The notes under the pieces were generated by a model. That model was not told where the DNA came from. It did not search any database and was given only the letters and a program-made list of their open reading frames with translations. Of a stretch of DNA of 17,381 bases, positions 1 to 5,701 are shown one piece after another. Positions within the stretch are counted from its first letter, which is position 1. Each line of letters begins with the position of its first letter. The stretch spans positions 1 through 17,381 of the forward strand of contig JAASSQ010000032.1 of the NCBI GenBank assembly GCA_021767845.1, given 5' to 3'. Both the position numbers and the translations under genes were made by a program. This DNA is from Roseovarius sp. (GTDB lineage: Bacteria; Pseudomonadota; Alphaproteobacteria; Rhodobacterales; Rhodobacteraceae).

Positions 1-132
1 ACCGCGCTGGACGGTGTGACAGCTTCGCCTGATCCGACGGGGTGACAGGGCGGATTTGCGCCCTAGTTGATGACTTGTGAGCAGGATAGTCCGGTCGGTC
101 CTTTGCAGGGGTGGAGGCGGCGCTTCCTTATT

Positions 133-176
133 TGTATACGTCTGCATACACACTTGCGCGGCAGACAGGTGCAAGT
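133..176 (+). promoter_or_regulatory. two adjacent dyad symmetries, possible operators
   Basis: The first dyad is TGTATACG at 133-140 facing TGCATACA at 143-150, with outer arms TGTAT/ATACA perfect and inner bases partly mismatched. The second is ACTTGCGC at 152-159 facing GTGCAAGT at 169-176, seven of eight pairs matching over a 9-base spacer. Both sit just upstream of the candidate promoter, where a regulator could bind. I do not recognise the site of a named regulator; this is inference from symmetry and position. Confidence 0.3.
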
Positions 177-198
177 TCTGGAATGTGTCCGCGCTTGG

Positions 199-227
199 TT
201 GACCCGGCAAAGGGGCGGCGGTAAACC
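199..227 (+). promoter_or_regulatory. candidate sigma70-type promoter for nuoA
   Basis: TTGACC at 199-204 matches the -35 consensus at five of six bases. Seventeen bases further on, TAAACC at 222-227 is a poor -10 hexamer. Transcription would start near 234, giving a leader of about 55 bases before the nuoA GTG. Position and spacing fit, but the -10 is weak and GC-rich alphaproteobacterial promoters are hard to read by eye. Confidence 0.35.
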
Positions 228-253
228 CTGCACAAGTCAGTGCAGCCATCTGA

Positions 254-272
254 ATGCGCGCGGGACGCGCAT
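254..272 (+). other. hairpin next to the nuoA ribosome binding site
   Basis: ATGCGCG at 254-260 pairs perfectly with CGCGCAT at 266-272 around a 5-base loop. The nuoA Shine-Dalgarno (AAAGGAG, 274-280) begins two bases after the stem. In the mRNA such a stem could influence ribosome access or transcript stability. The structure is visible in the sequence; its function is inferred. Confidence 0.45.
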
Positions 273-287
273 GAAAGGAGCCACCCC

Positions 288-653
288 GTGGAAGAGATGC
301 TGAGGGAATATCTTCCCATTCTGGTCCTTCTTGCCATCGCCATCGGCCTTGGACTCGTTCTCATTCTCGCGGCGGTCGTCGCGGCGGTCCGTCACCCGGA
401 CCCCGAGAAGCTGAGCGCCTATGAATGCGGCTTCAACGCGTTCGACGATGCAAGGATGAAATTCGATGTCCGGTTCTACCTGGTGTCGATCCTGTTCATC
501 ATTTTCGATCTGGAAATCGCCATGCTGTTCCCCTGGGCCGTGGCGTTCCAGGATATCTCGATGACGGCCTTCTGGTCGATGATGGCCTTCCTGGCCGTTC
601 TGACGGCCGGGTTCGCCTATGAATGGAGAAAGGGAGCCATGGAATGGGAGTAG
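288..653 (+). CDS. nuoA: NADH-quinone oxidoreductase subunit A
   Basis: Small membrane subunit of complex I (ND3 homologue), sitting beside NuoH and NuoJ near the quinone site. The 121-residue product has three hydrophobic helices (about 8-34, 62-86 and 92-112). Between helices 1 and 2 lies the family loop AYECGFNAFDDAR with Cys47, the counterpart of the ND3 loop cysteine, followed by the conserved FIIFDLEIAMLFPW stretch (70-83). I chose the GTG at 288 because AAGGAG at 275-280 is seven bases upstream. The in-frame ATG at 297 would be too far from that site, and an upstream ATG at 240 would add 16 unlike residues. This is the first gene of the cluster, and its end overlaps the start of nuoB by 10 bases, suggesting translational coupling. 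Confidence 0.96.
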   Translation: MEEMLREYLPILVLLAIAIGLGLVLILAAVVAAVRHPDPEKLSAYECGFNAFDDARMKFDVRFYLVSILFIIFDLEIAMLFPWAVAFQDISMTAFWSMMAFLAVLTAGFAYEWRKGAMEWE

Positions 654-1177
654 CGACCGGACTGAACACCGCCGGGCCCGACCGCGAGGTGGCGACCCAG
701 GATCTGAACCGCGAGCTTCAGGACAAGGGCTTCCTTGTCACCTCGACCGAGGACATTATCAACTGGGCGCGCACCGGCAGCCTGCACTGGATGACCTTCG
801 GCCTGGCGTGCTGCGCGGTCGAGATGATGCATTCCTCGATGCCGCGTTATGACCTGGAACGCTTCGGCACCGCGCCGCGGGCCAGCCCGCGCCAATCGGA
901 CCTGATGATCGTCGCGGGCACGCTGACCAACAAGATGGCCCCGGCGCTGCGCAAGGTCTACGACCAGATGCCCGAGCCGCGCTACGTGATCTCGATGGGC
1001 TCCTGCGCGAACGGTGGGGGGTATTACCACTACAGCTATTCGGTGGTGCGCGGCTGCGACCGGATCGTGCCGGTGGACATCTACGTGCCGGGCTGCCCGC
1101 CAACGGCCGAGGCCCTGGTTTACGGCATCTTCCAGTTGCAGCGGAAGATTCGCCGCACCGGAACCATCGTGCGCTAG
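644..1177 (+). CDS. nuoB: NADH-quinone oxidoreductase subunit B (N2 cluster)
   Basis: Peripheral-arm subunit (PSST/Nqo6) holding the terminal [4Fe-4S] cluster N2, which passes electrons to quinone at the interface with NuoD and NuoH. The 177-residue product shows the four N2 ligands: adjacent Cys56-Cys57 in GLACCAVEMM, Cys121 in SMGSCANGGG and Cys151 in VPGCPPTAEA. The charged ERFGTAPRASPRQSD segment (72-86) is also typical. I prefer the ATG at 644, since AAGGGAG at 630-636 is seven bases away; the in-frame ATG at 623 would add seven residues without such a site. The start lies inside the end of nuoA. A 53-base gap containing a GC hairpin follows before nuoC. Length is normal for Rhodobacterales. 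Confidence 0.97.
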   Translation: MGVATGLNTAGPDREVATQDLNRELQDKGFLVTSTEDIINWARTGSLHWMTFGLACCAVEMMHSSMPRYDLERFGTAPRASPRQSDLMIVAGTLTNKMAPALRKVYDQMPEPRYVISMGSCANGGGYYHYSYSVVRGCDRIVPVDIYVPGCPPTAEALVYGIFQLQRKIRRTGTIVR

Positions 1178-1194
1178 GCGCGCACCCATTACAG

Positions 1195-1215
1195 GCGCGC
1201 GCCGCGACCGCGCGC
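1195..1215 (+). other. GC hairpin before the nuoC ribosome binding site
   Basis: GCGCGCG at 1195-1201 pairs perfectly with CGCGCGC at 1209-1215 around a 7-base loop. The nuoC Shine-Dalgarno (AAAGGA, 1217-1222) follows after one base. No T-tract is present, so it is not a standard intrinsic terminator. It has the same placement as the hairpin before nuoA. A simple GC repeat could also give this by composition alone. Confidence 0.4.
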
Positions 1216-1230
1216 GAAAGGACGATGACG

Positions 1231-1839
1231 ATGAGCAACGCGCTGAAGGAACTGGGCGCCCATATCGAGGTGAAGCGCCCCGATTGCGTCCTGGGTTGGG
1301 AGGTCTGCCACGGAGAGCTGAATGTCAGCGTGGCGCTGCCCAATATCGTCGGCCTGGTCGAGTTCCTGAAAACCGACCAGACCTGCCGGTTCTCGACGTT
1401 GGTGGACATCACCGCCGTCGACTATCCCGAGCGACCCAAGCGGTTCGACGTGGTCTACCATTTCCTGAGCATGTACCAGAACCAGCGGATCCGCCTGCGG
1501 GTGGCCGTGCGCGAAGAGGACATGGTGCCGTCGATCACCGATGTGCACGCCTCTGCCAACTGGTTCGAGCGCGAGGTGTTCGACATGTTCGGCATCCTGT
1601 TCTCGGGCCATCCAGACCTGCGCCGCATCCTGACCGATTACGGGTTCCGCGGGCACCCGCTGCGCAAGGATTTCCCGACCACGGGCTATACCGAGGTGCG
1701 CTATGACGAGGTGCAGAAGCGCGTCGTCTACGAACCCGTGAGCCTGGTGCAGGAATATCGGCAGTTCGACTTCATGTCGCCCTGGGAAGGGGCCGATTAC
1801 ATCCTGCCCGGCGACGAGAAGCAGGAGGAAGCCAAATGA
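1231..1839 (+). CDS. nuoC: NADH-quinone oxidoreductase subunit C
   Basis: The 30-kDa peripheral subunit (ND9/Nqo5), a structural partner of NuoD and NuoB in the hydrogenase-like connecting module; it carries no cofactor. The 202-residue product contains the family signature WFEREVFDMFGILFSGHPDL (111-130), followed by RRILTDYGFRGHPLRKDFP (131-149), and ends with a short acidic tail. It is separate from NuoD, unlike the fused NuoCD of Escherichia coli. Two ATG codons lie close together, at 1225 and 1231. AAAGGA at 1217-1222 is eight bases from the second and only two from the first, so I chose 1231; the longer form would have 204 residues. Its TGA overlaps the ATG of the next small gene. Confidence 0.95.
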   Translation: MSNALKELGAHIEVKRPDCVLGWEVCHGELNVSVALPNIVGLVEFLKTDQTCRFSTLVDITAVDYPERPKRFDVVYHFLSMYQNQRIRLRVAVREEDMVPSITDVHASANWFEREVFDMFGILFSGHPDLRRILTDYGFRGHPLRKDFPTTGYTEVRYDEVQKRVVYEPVSLVQEYRQFDFMSPWEGADYILPGDEKQEEAK

Positions 1840-2042
1840 TGGGCGGAGGATACGGCATGGGCGGCGGCGGTTTGCTGTTCTTTGTCATCATGGCCGTGCT
1901 GGTCGTGGTGCCGTTCTGGCGGCTGCTGCCGCAATTCGGCATCCCGAACTGGGTGGCCCTGGTCTCGATCATTCCCCTCGGTGCGCTGATCCTGCTGTGG
2001 GTGATGGCGTTCCGCGACAAGATTGACGGAGGGCGCGCGTGA
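1836..2042 (+). CDS. small two-helix membrane protein between nuoC and nuoD
   Basis: A 68-residue protein of unknown function. It begins with a glycine/methionine-rich stretch (MMGGGYGMGGGG), then has two hydrophobic helices (about 13-30 and 37-58) joined by a short loop with PQFGIPNW, and a charged C-terminus. The start overlaps the nuoC stop (ATGA), with a strong AGGAGG at 1823-1828 seven bases upstream, so it is very likely translated. Its TGA shares a base with the nuoD ATG. Position and coupling suggest a role with complex I, perhaps as a small accessory subunit or assembly aid, but nothing in the sequence shows which. The FGIPNWVAL stretch resembles loops in other small bacterial membrane proteins; I cannot assign a family. 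Confidence 0.8.
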   Translation: MMGGGYGMGGGGLLFFVIMAVLVVVPFWRLLPQFGIPNWVALVSIIPLGALILLWVMAFRDKIDGGRA

Positions 2043-3259
2043 TGGACGGCTCCAAGTTCGAGGATGCCCTGACGGGCGAGCAGAAGATCCGCAATTTCAA
2101 CCTGAACTTCGGGCCCCAGCACCCCGCCGCGCACGGGGTTCTGCGGCTGGTGTTGGAGCTGGACGGCGAGATCGTCGAGAGGTGCGACCCGCATATCGGC
2201 TTGCTGCATCGCGGGACCGAGAAGTTGATGGAAAGCCGCACCTACCTGCAGAACCTGCCATATTTCGACCGGCTGGATTACGTGGCGCCGATGAACCAGG
2301 AGCATGCCTGGTGCCTGGCCATCGAGAAGCTGACCGGGGTCGAGGTGCCGCGCCGTGCCAGCCTGATCCGGGTGCTCTATTCCGAGATCGGCCGCATCCT
2401 GAACCATCTGCTGAACGTGACCACGCAGGCGATGGACGTGGGCGCGCTGACCCCGCCGCTGTGGGGGTTCGAGGAACGCGAGAAGCTGATGGTCTTCTAC
2501 GAGCGGGCCTGCGGCGCGCGCCTGCACGCGGCCTATTTCCGCCCCGGCGGCGTGCACCAGGACCTGCCGTCCGAACTGATCGACGATATCGAGGCATGGG
2601 CGCATGAATTCCCCAAGGTGCTCGACGATATTGACGGTCTTCTGACCGAGAACCGCGTCTTCAAGCAGCGCAACGCTGATATCGGCGTCGTGACCGAGGA
2701 AGACATCCAGAACTGGGGCTTCTCGGGCGTAATGGTTCGCGGCTCGGGGCTGGCATGGGATCTGCGCCGTGCGCAGCCATATGAATGCTATGACGAGTTC
2801 GACTTCCAGATCCCGGTGGGCAAGCACGGGGATTGCTATGACCGCTACCTGGTGCGCATGGAAGAGATGCGCCAGTCGCTTTCGATCATCCTGCAATGCA
2901 TCGAGAAGCTGCGCGCGCCCGAGGGGCAGGGCGACATCCTGGCCCGCGGCAAGGTCACGCCGCCGACGCGCGGCGAGATGAAGACCTCTATGGAGGCGCT
3001 GATCCATCACTTCAAGCTTTACACCGAGGGGTTCCGCGTGCCGCAAGGCGAGGTCTATGCGGCGGTCGAGGCGCCCAAGGGCGAGTTCGGCGTCTACCTG
3101 GTGGCCGATGGCACCAACAAGCCCTACCGCGCCAAGCTGCGCGCGCCGGGTTTCCTTCACCTGCAGGCGATGGATCATGTGGCCGGGGGCCACCAGCTGG
3201 CCGACGTGGCGGCGATCATCGGGACCATGGATGTCGTGTTCGGGGAGATCGACCGGTGA
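2042..3259 (+). CDS. nuoD: NADH-quinone oxidoreductase subunit D
   Basis: The 49-kDa subunit (Nqo4), derived from the large subunit of [NiFe] hydrogenase, which forms most of the quinone-binding cavity. The 405-residue product starts with the conserved FNLNFGPQHPAAHGVLRL (19-36). His31 and Tyr80 are 49 residues apart, like His38 and Tyr87 of Thermus Nqo4, which contact the quinone head group. HIGLLHRGTEKL (51-62) and the C-terminal IIGTMDVVFGEIDR are also typical. The hydrogenase metal-binding cysteines are absent, as expected. I chose ATG 2042, eight bases after GGAGGG at 2028-2033; a GTG at 2039 would add one residue. Start and stop both overlap neighbouring small genes by one base, so translation is probably coupled. 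Confidence 0.97.
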   Translation: MDGSKFEDALTGEQKIRNFNLNFGPQHPAAHGVLRLVLELDGEIVERCDPHIGLLHRGTEKLMESRTYLQNLPYFDRLDYVAPMNQEHAWCLAIEKLTGVEVPRRASLIRVLYSEIGRILNHLLNVTTQAMDVGALTPPLWGFEEREKLMVFYERACGARLHAAYFRPGGVHQDLPSELIDDIEAWAHEFPKVLDDIDGLLTENRVFKQRNADIGVVTEEDIQNWGFSGVMVRGSGLAWDLRRAQPYECYDEFDFQIPVGKHGDCYDRYLVRMEEMRQSLSIILQCIEKLRAPEGQGDILARGKVTPPTRGEMKTSMEALIHHFKLYTEGFRVPQGEVYAAVEAPKGEFGVYLVADGTNKPYRAKLRAPGFLHLQAMDHVAGGHQLADVAAIIGTMDVVFGEIDR

Positions 3260-3543
3260 TGAAATGGGCAAGCGCGGCCTGGGCCGCCGGTGTTGTTTTC
3301 CTGGCAGGCGGATGCGCCCTGCCGCCCGAGGGGGTCAGCGCCGAGGACGTGGCCGAATACAAGAGCGCCGTGGCCTCGATCGGGTGCGAGATGGTCAGCG
3401 AATCCGACTATCTGCCGGTAGAATTGCAGGCGGGGCTGACCCGCGACCAAGCCAAGGACATCACCGCCTACCTGCTGGCCTCGGGCGAGGCCGAGCGGCT
3501 TGAGAATGGCGGTGCGAAACTGACGACAGGAGCCTGTGCGTAA
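3259..3543 (+). CDS. putative lipoprotein between nuoD and nuoE
   Basis: A 94-residue protein of unknown function. It has a lysine, a hydrophobic core and the sequence VFLAGGCALPP, so Cys19 is a likely lipidation site, although Ala at -3 is not the best lipobox residue. The mature part holds Cys43 (ASIGCEM) and Cys93 near the C-terminus, a possible disulfide pair outside the cytoplasm. The segment YLPVELQAGLTRDQAKDI looks like a small helical fold. The ATG overlaps the nuoD TGA (TGATG), and GGGGAG at 3242-3247 lies eleven bases upstream. It appears to be co-translated with the complex I genes but would end up on the periplasmic side, away from the NADH module. Role unknown. Confidence 0.75.
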   Translation: MKWASAAWAAGVVFLAGGCALPPEGVSAEDVAEYKSAVASIGCEMVSESDYLPVELQAGLTRDQAKDITAYLLASGEAERLENGGAKLTTGACA

Positions 3544-3545
3544 GA

Positions 3546-4733
3546 ATGCTGAGACGTCTCCATCAAGAGCAGCCCGAGAGCTTTGCCTTCACGCCCGAGA
3601 ACCAGGCCTGGGCCGAGGCCCAGATCACCAAGTATCCCGAGGGACGGCAGGCAAGCGCCGTGATCCCCCTGCTGTGGCGCGCGCAGGAGCAGGAAGGCTG
3701 GCTGAGCCGCCCGGCGATCGAACACGTCGCCGAGATGCTGGACATGGATTACATCCGCGCCCTCGAAGTCGCGACGTTCTATTTCATGTTCCAGCTTCAG
3801 CCGGTGGGCAGCGTGGCGCATATCCAGGTCTGCGGGACCACGTCCTGCATGATCTGCGGTGCCGAGGACCTGATCGCCGTGTGCCGCGAGAAGATTGCGC
3901 CCAATCCCCATGAACTCAGCGCCGATGGCAAGCTGAGCTGGGAAGAGGTGGAGTGCCTCGGGGCCTGCGCCAACGCGCCGATGGCGCAGATCGGCAAGGA
4001 CTATTACGAGGATCTGACCGCCGAGGGCTTTGCCAAGCTGCTGGATGATCTGGTCGCGGGCAAGGTGCCGGTGCCGGGATCGGAGAAAGGGCGCTATGCC
4101 AGCGAACCGGCGACGGGCCTGACCAGCCTGAAGGAGTTCGACAGCGGCCGCACCAAGCACAACGCCAGCGTCCAGTTGGCTGTTGACCTTGGCGATACCG
4201 TCAAGCGGATCGACGGCAGCGAAGTGCCGCTGCTGGCGCCGTGGCGTGACAAGGGGGCGAACCATCAGCCCGCCGATCCGGCCGTCAAGCTGAACGAAAC
4301 CCCGCAGGAGGTGGGCGCGAAGGCCAACAAGCCGCAACCGGGGGCCAAGACCCCGGTGGACGACACGGGCGTGTCCAAGCGGGAAGCTCCGGTCAAGCCC
4401 AAGGCCAAGCCGCAGGCCAGGGCCGCGGGCGCAGCCGAGGCATCGGGCACGAAGCCCGAAACGATGAAAGCCCCGCGCAAGGAGGGGGCCGATGACCTGA
4501 AGCTGATCAAGGGGGTCGGGCCCAAGCTGGAGGCGCTGCTTCACAAGCTGGGGTTCTTCCATTTCGATCAGATCGCGGGTTGGACCGAGGACGAGGTGCA
4601 GTGGGTTGACCAGAACCTTGAGGGATTCAAGGGCCGTGTCAGCCGCGACAACTGGGTGGAACAGGCAAAACTGCTGGCCGATGGCAAGGAGACCGAGTTC
4701 TCTGCCAAGGCCAGGAAAGGGGGCGTCGACTGA
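3546..4733 (+). CDS. nuoE: NADH-quinone oxidoreductase subunit E with C-terminal HhH-like extension
   Basis: The 24-kDa subunit (Nqo2) of the NADH module. Residues 1-180 form the thioredoxin-like domain holding [2Fe-2S] cluster N1a, with ligands Cys96 and Cys101 (CGTTSC) and Cys137 and Cys141 (CLGAC). The product has 395 residues, against about 160-240 for ordinary NuoE. The extra part is a polar linker (about 185-310), rich in Lys, Pro and Ala from 240 on, and then a compact domain (316-386). That domain opens with IKGVGPKLEALLHKLG, a helix-hairpin-helix-type motif, and ends with FKGRVSRDNWVEQAK. Similar predicted 5' nuclease-like HhH domains (COG3743 type) occur in Rhodobacterales, including, from memory, as tails on ribosomal protein L21. 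Extended NuoE is, I believe, known in Rhodobacter. The AGGAG at 3528-3532 is 13 bases from the ATG, rather far, but no better start is in frame. Confidence 0.95.
   Translation: MLRRLHQEQPESFAFTPENQAWAEAQITKYPEGRQASAVIPLLWRAQEQEGWLSRPAIEHVAEMLDMDYIRALEVATFYFMFQLQPVGSVAHIQVCGTTSCMICGAEDLIAVCREKIAPNPHELSADGKLSWEEVECLGACANAPMAQIGKDYYEDLTAEGFAKLLDDLVAGKVPVPGSEKGRYASEPATGLTSLKEFDSGRTKHNASVQLAVDLGDTVKRIDGSEVPLLAPWRDKGANHQPADPAVKLNETPQEVGAKANKPQPGAKTPVDDTGVSKREAPVKPKAKPQARAAGAAEASGTKPETMKAPRKEGADDLKLIKGVGPKLEALLHKLGFFHFDQIAGWTEDEVQWVDQNLEGFKGRVSRDNWVEQAKLLADGKETEFSAKARKGGVD
4446..4703 (+). repeat. HhH-like domain repeat, copy 1 (3' end of nuoE)
   Basis: This segment encodes NuoE residues 301-386. 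It matches 5166-5423 exactly 720 bases downstream with no gap, in protein and visibly in DNA (for example GTGAGCCGCGACAACTGGGT in copy 2 against GTCAGCCGCGACAACTGGGT here). In the 71-residue core I count 57 identities. It looks like an old tandem duplication of a domain-coding unit. Confidence 0.85.
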
Positions 4734-4769
4734 AGGCGCCGATTTGATACCGACAGGGGGTAAGTAGTG

Positions 4770-5453
4770 ATGTCTGAAGCTCCGAAATGGACCACGTGCC
4801 AGATCGTATGTTGGGCGTTGGCCGGCCTTGCCGGCCTTGCCGTTCTTCTTGGAACCACGGGTTCCCTGGGCTTCATCGTCGCCCTGATGCTTGGCGCAGC
4901 ACTTGCCGTTCTGTTGGGGCTGGTCTTCACCCGCCTGGTGTGTTCCGGCGAGACATCGGCGCTCGAGGCGACGGCGGGCACCACCGTCGGCAAGATGATG
5001 GGCACCCAGCCGGTCGGGTCCGGCACCGATGGCGACGCGGCGGGCAAGGATCAGCCGGCCTCGAAACCGGCCGAGGCAAAGGAGGCGGCGGCCACTGCCC
5101 CCGCGTCGGAGAAGGACGAGACGGATGCGCCGACCGCGGCGCGCACTGACAAGGACGCGGGCGAGGGCACACGGCCCGAAACCCTGTCGGCGCCCAAGGG
5201 GGGCAAGGCCGACAACCTGAAGGAAATCAAGGGCGTCGGCCCGAAACTCGAGGCTTTGCTTCACGAGATGGGGTTCTACCATTTCGACCAGATCGCCAGT
5301 TGGGGGCCTGACGAGGTTGCCTGGGTCGATGAGAATCTCAAGGGCTTCAAGGGCCGGGTGAGCCGCGACAACTGGGTCGAACAGGCCAAGACGCTCGCGG
5401 CGGGCGGTGAAACGGAATTTTCCAAGCGCGTCGAAGACGGCGACGTGTATTGA
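4770..5453 (+). CDS. membrane protein with C-terminal HhH-like domain, paralogous to the NuoE tail
   Basis: A 227-residue protein of unknown function. Two hydrophobic helices (about 11-30 and 33-55) form a hairpin at the N-terminus, with Cys10, Cys14 and Cys58 near it. A low-complexity linker rich in Ala, Lys, Glu, Asp and Pro (about 64-140) follows, then a domain (148-218) that closely copies the C-terminal domain of NuoE, with IKGVGPKLEALLHEMG and FKGRVSRDNWVEQAK. If the domain faces the cytoplasm, it would be tethered to the membrane by a flexible arm about 80 residues long. I chose ATG 4770, with AGGGGG at 4755-4760 nine bases upstream; a GTG at 4767 is also possible. The gap from nuoE is 36 bases. 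It may be an accessory factor or subunit of complex I. DNA binding is conceivable from the HhH motif but not shown. Confidence 0.88.
   Translation: MSEAPKWTTCQIVCWALAGLAGLAVLLGTTGSLGFIVALMLGAALAVLLGLVFTRLVCSGETSALEATAGTTVGKMMGTQPVGSGTDGDAAGKDQPASKPAEAKEAAATAPASEKDETDAPTAARTDKDAGEGTRPETLSAPKGGKADNLKEIKGVGPKLEALLHEMGFYHFDQIASWGPDEVAWVDENLKGFKGRVSRDNWVEQAKTLAAGGETEFSKRVEDGDVY
5166..5423 (+). repeat. HhH-like domain repeat, copy 2
   Basis: This is the second copy of the 258-base domain-coding unit found at 4446-4703. Similarity begins in the linker just before the domain (GTRPETLSAP here, GTKPETMKAP in NuoE) and fades after the shared ETEFS. The start of the match inside the linker suggests that the linker end and the domain were duplicated together. 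Confidence 0.85.
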
Positions 5454-5467
5454 GAGTGAACGGAACG

Positions 5468-5695
5468 ATGAGCAACCATTCGGACGAGATGCGACAGGCA
5501 CGCAAGGGCCGCACCGTGGGTGTGGTCATCGCCGTCACCATGATCGTCTGGATGGGCGCTCAATGGCTGGGATCGCAGATGGGCTGGCCGGTGCGCTTTG
5601 TCTTTCTGTTCGACCTGGCCGCCATCGCCGCCCTGATCTGGGCGTTGGTGGTCACGATGCAAATCTGGCGTGCGCGCCGGGACAATCGAGGATGA
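5468..5695 (+). CDS. small two-helix membrane protein, DUF5337-like
   Basis: A 75-residue protein. A charged N-terminus (SNHSDEMRQARKGR) is followed by two transmembrane helices (about 16-37 and 43-66) and a basic tail (WRARRDNRG), consistent with both ends in the cytoplasm. The pattern ARKGR ... VFLFDLAAIAALIWALVV ... IWRARR matches my memory of the DUF5337 family of Rhodobacterales, which I cannot check here. The ATG lies 14 bases after the previous stop with only a weak ribosome binding site (CGGAAC). A TTG at 5450 would give 81 residues and overlap the previous gene. A 6-base gap separates it from nuoF. Function unknown; it may assist complex I, given its place between nuoE and nuoF. Confidence 0.8.
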   Translation: MSNHSDEMRQARKGRTVGVVIAVTMIVWMGAQWLGSQMGWPVRFVFLFDLAAIAALIWALVVTMQIWRARRDNRG

Positions 5696-5701
5696 AATCG
5701 G

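Larger units (their letters stand above)
1..287 (+). promoter_or_regulatory. nuo operon leader, non-coding
   Basis: No convincing gene lies in these 287 bases. A reading frame from the left edge stops at a TGA at 43-45 and could be the last codons of an upstream gene, but 14 codons are too few to judge. A 6-bp hairpin follows it (AGGGCG 47-52, loop 53-58, CGCCCT 59-64) without a T-tract. The stretch around 125-150 is AT-rich compared with the rest of the window. Two dyads lie at 133-150 and 152-176, a possible promoter at 199-227, and a hairpin at 254-272 just before the nuoA ribosome binding site. All of these are read by eye. Confidence 0.6.

Noticed and set aside
1..64. Tail of an upstream gene ending at the TGA at 43-45, with a hairpin terminator at 47-64
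   Set aside because: Only 14 codons are visible, none recognisable, and the hairpin lacks a T-tract. Possible but not supportable.
66..80. FNR/FnrL-type site (TTGAT-N4-ATCAA)
   Set aside because: TTGATGACTTGTGA has the left half only; the right half does not match.
67..303. Open frame of 78 codons upstream of nuoA
   Set aside because: No ribosome binding site, unusual composition rich in Arg and Cys, and it runs across the nuoA start in another frame; it also covers the promoter region.
271..303. Short upstream ORF overlapping the nuoA start (10 codons from ATG 271)
   Set aside because: No ribosome binding site of its own; the ATG arises from the hairpin edge and the AAAGGAG inside it serves nuoA.
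1772..3271. Long minus-strand frame (499 codons) opposite nuoD
   Set aside because: It is a shadow of nuoD caused by high GC codon bias; no family resemblance. The same holds for long minus-strand frames at 3468-5501, 5276-7144, 7363-9672, 11552-12925, 13210-15216 and 15927-17273.
3546..4733. NuoE extension as a frameshift or assembly artefact joining two genes
   Set aside because: The frame is continuous, the linker is compositionally smooth, and I recall extended NuoE in relatives, so a true fusion is more likely.
4446..5423. Mobile element or CRISPR-like repeat
   Set aside because: The two repeats are coding, in frame and diverged, without inverted ends, target duplications or spacer structure.
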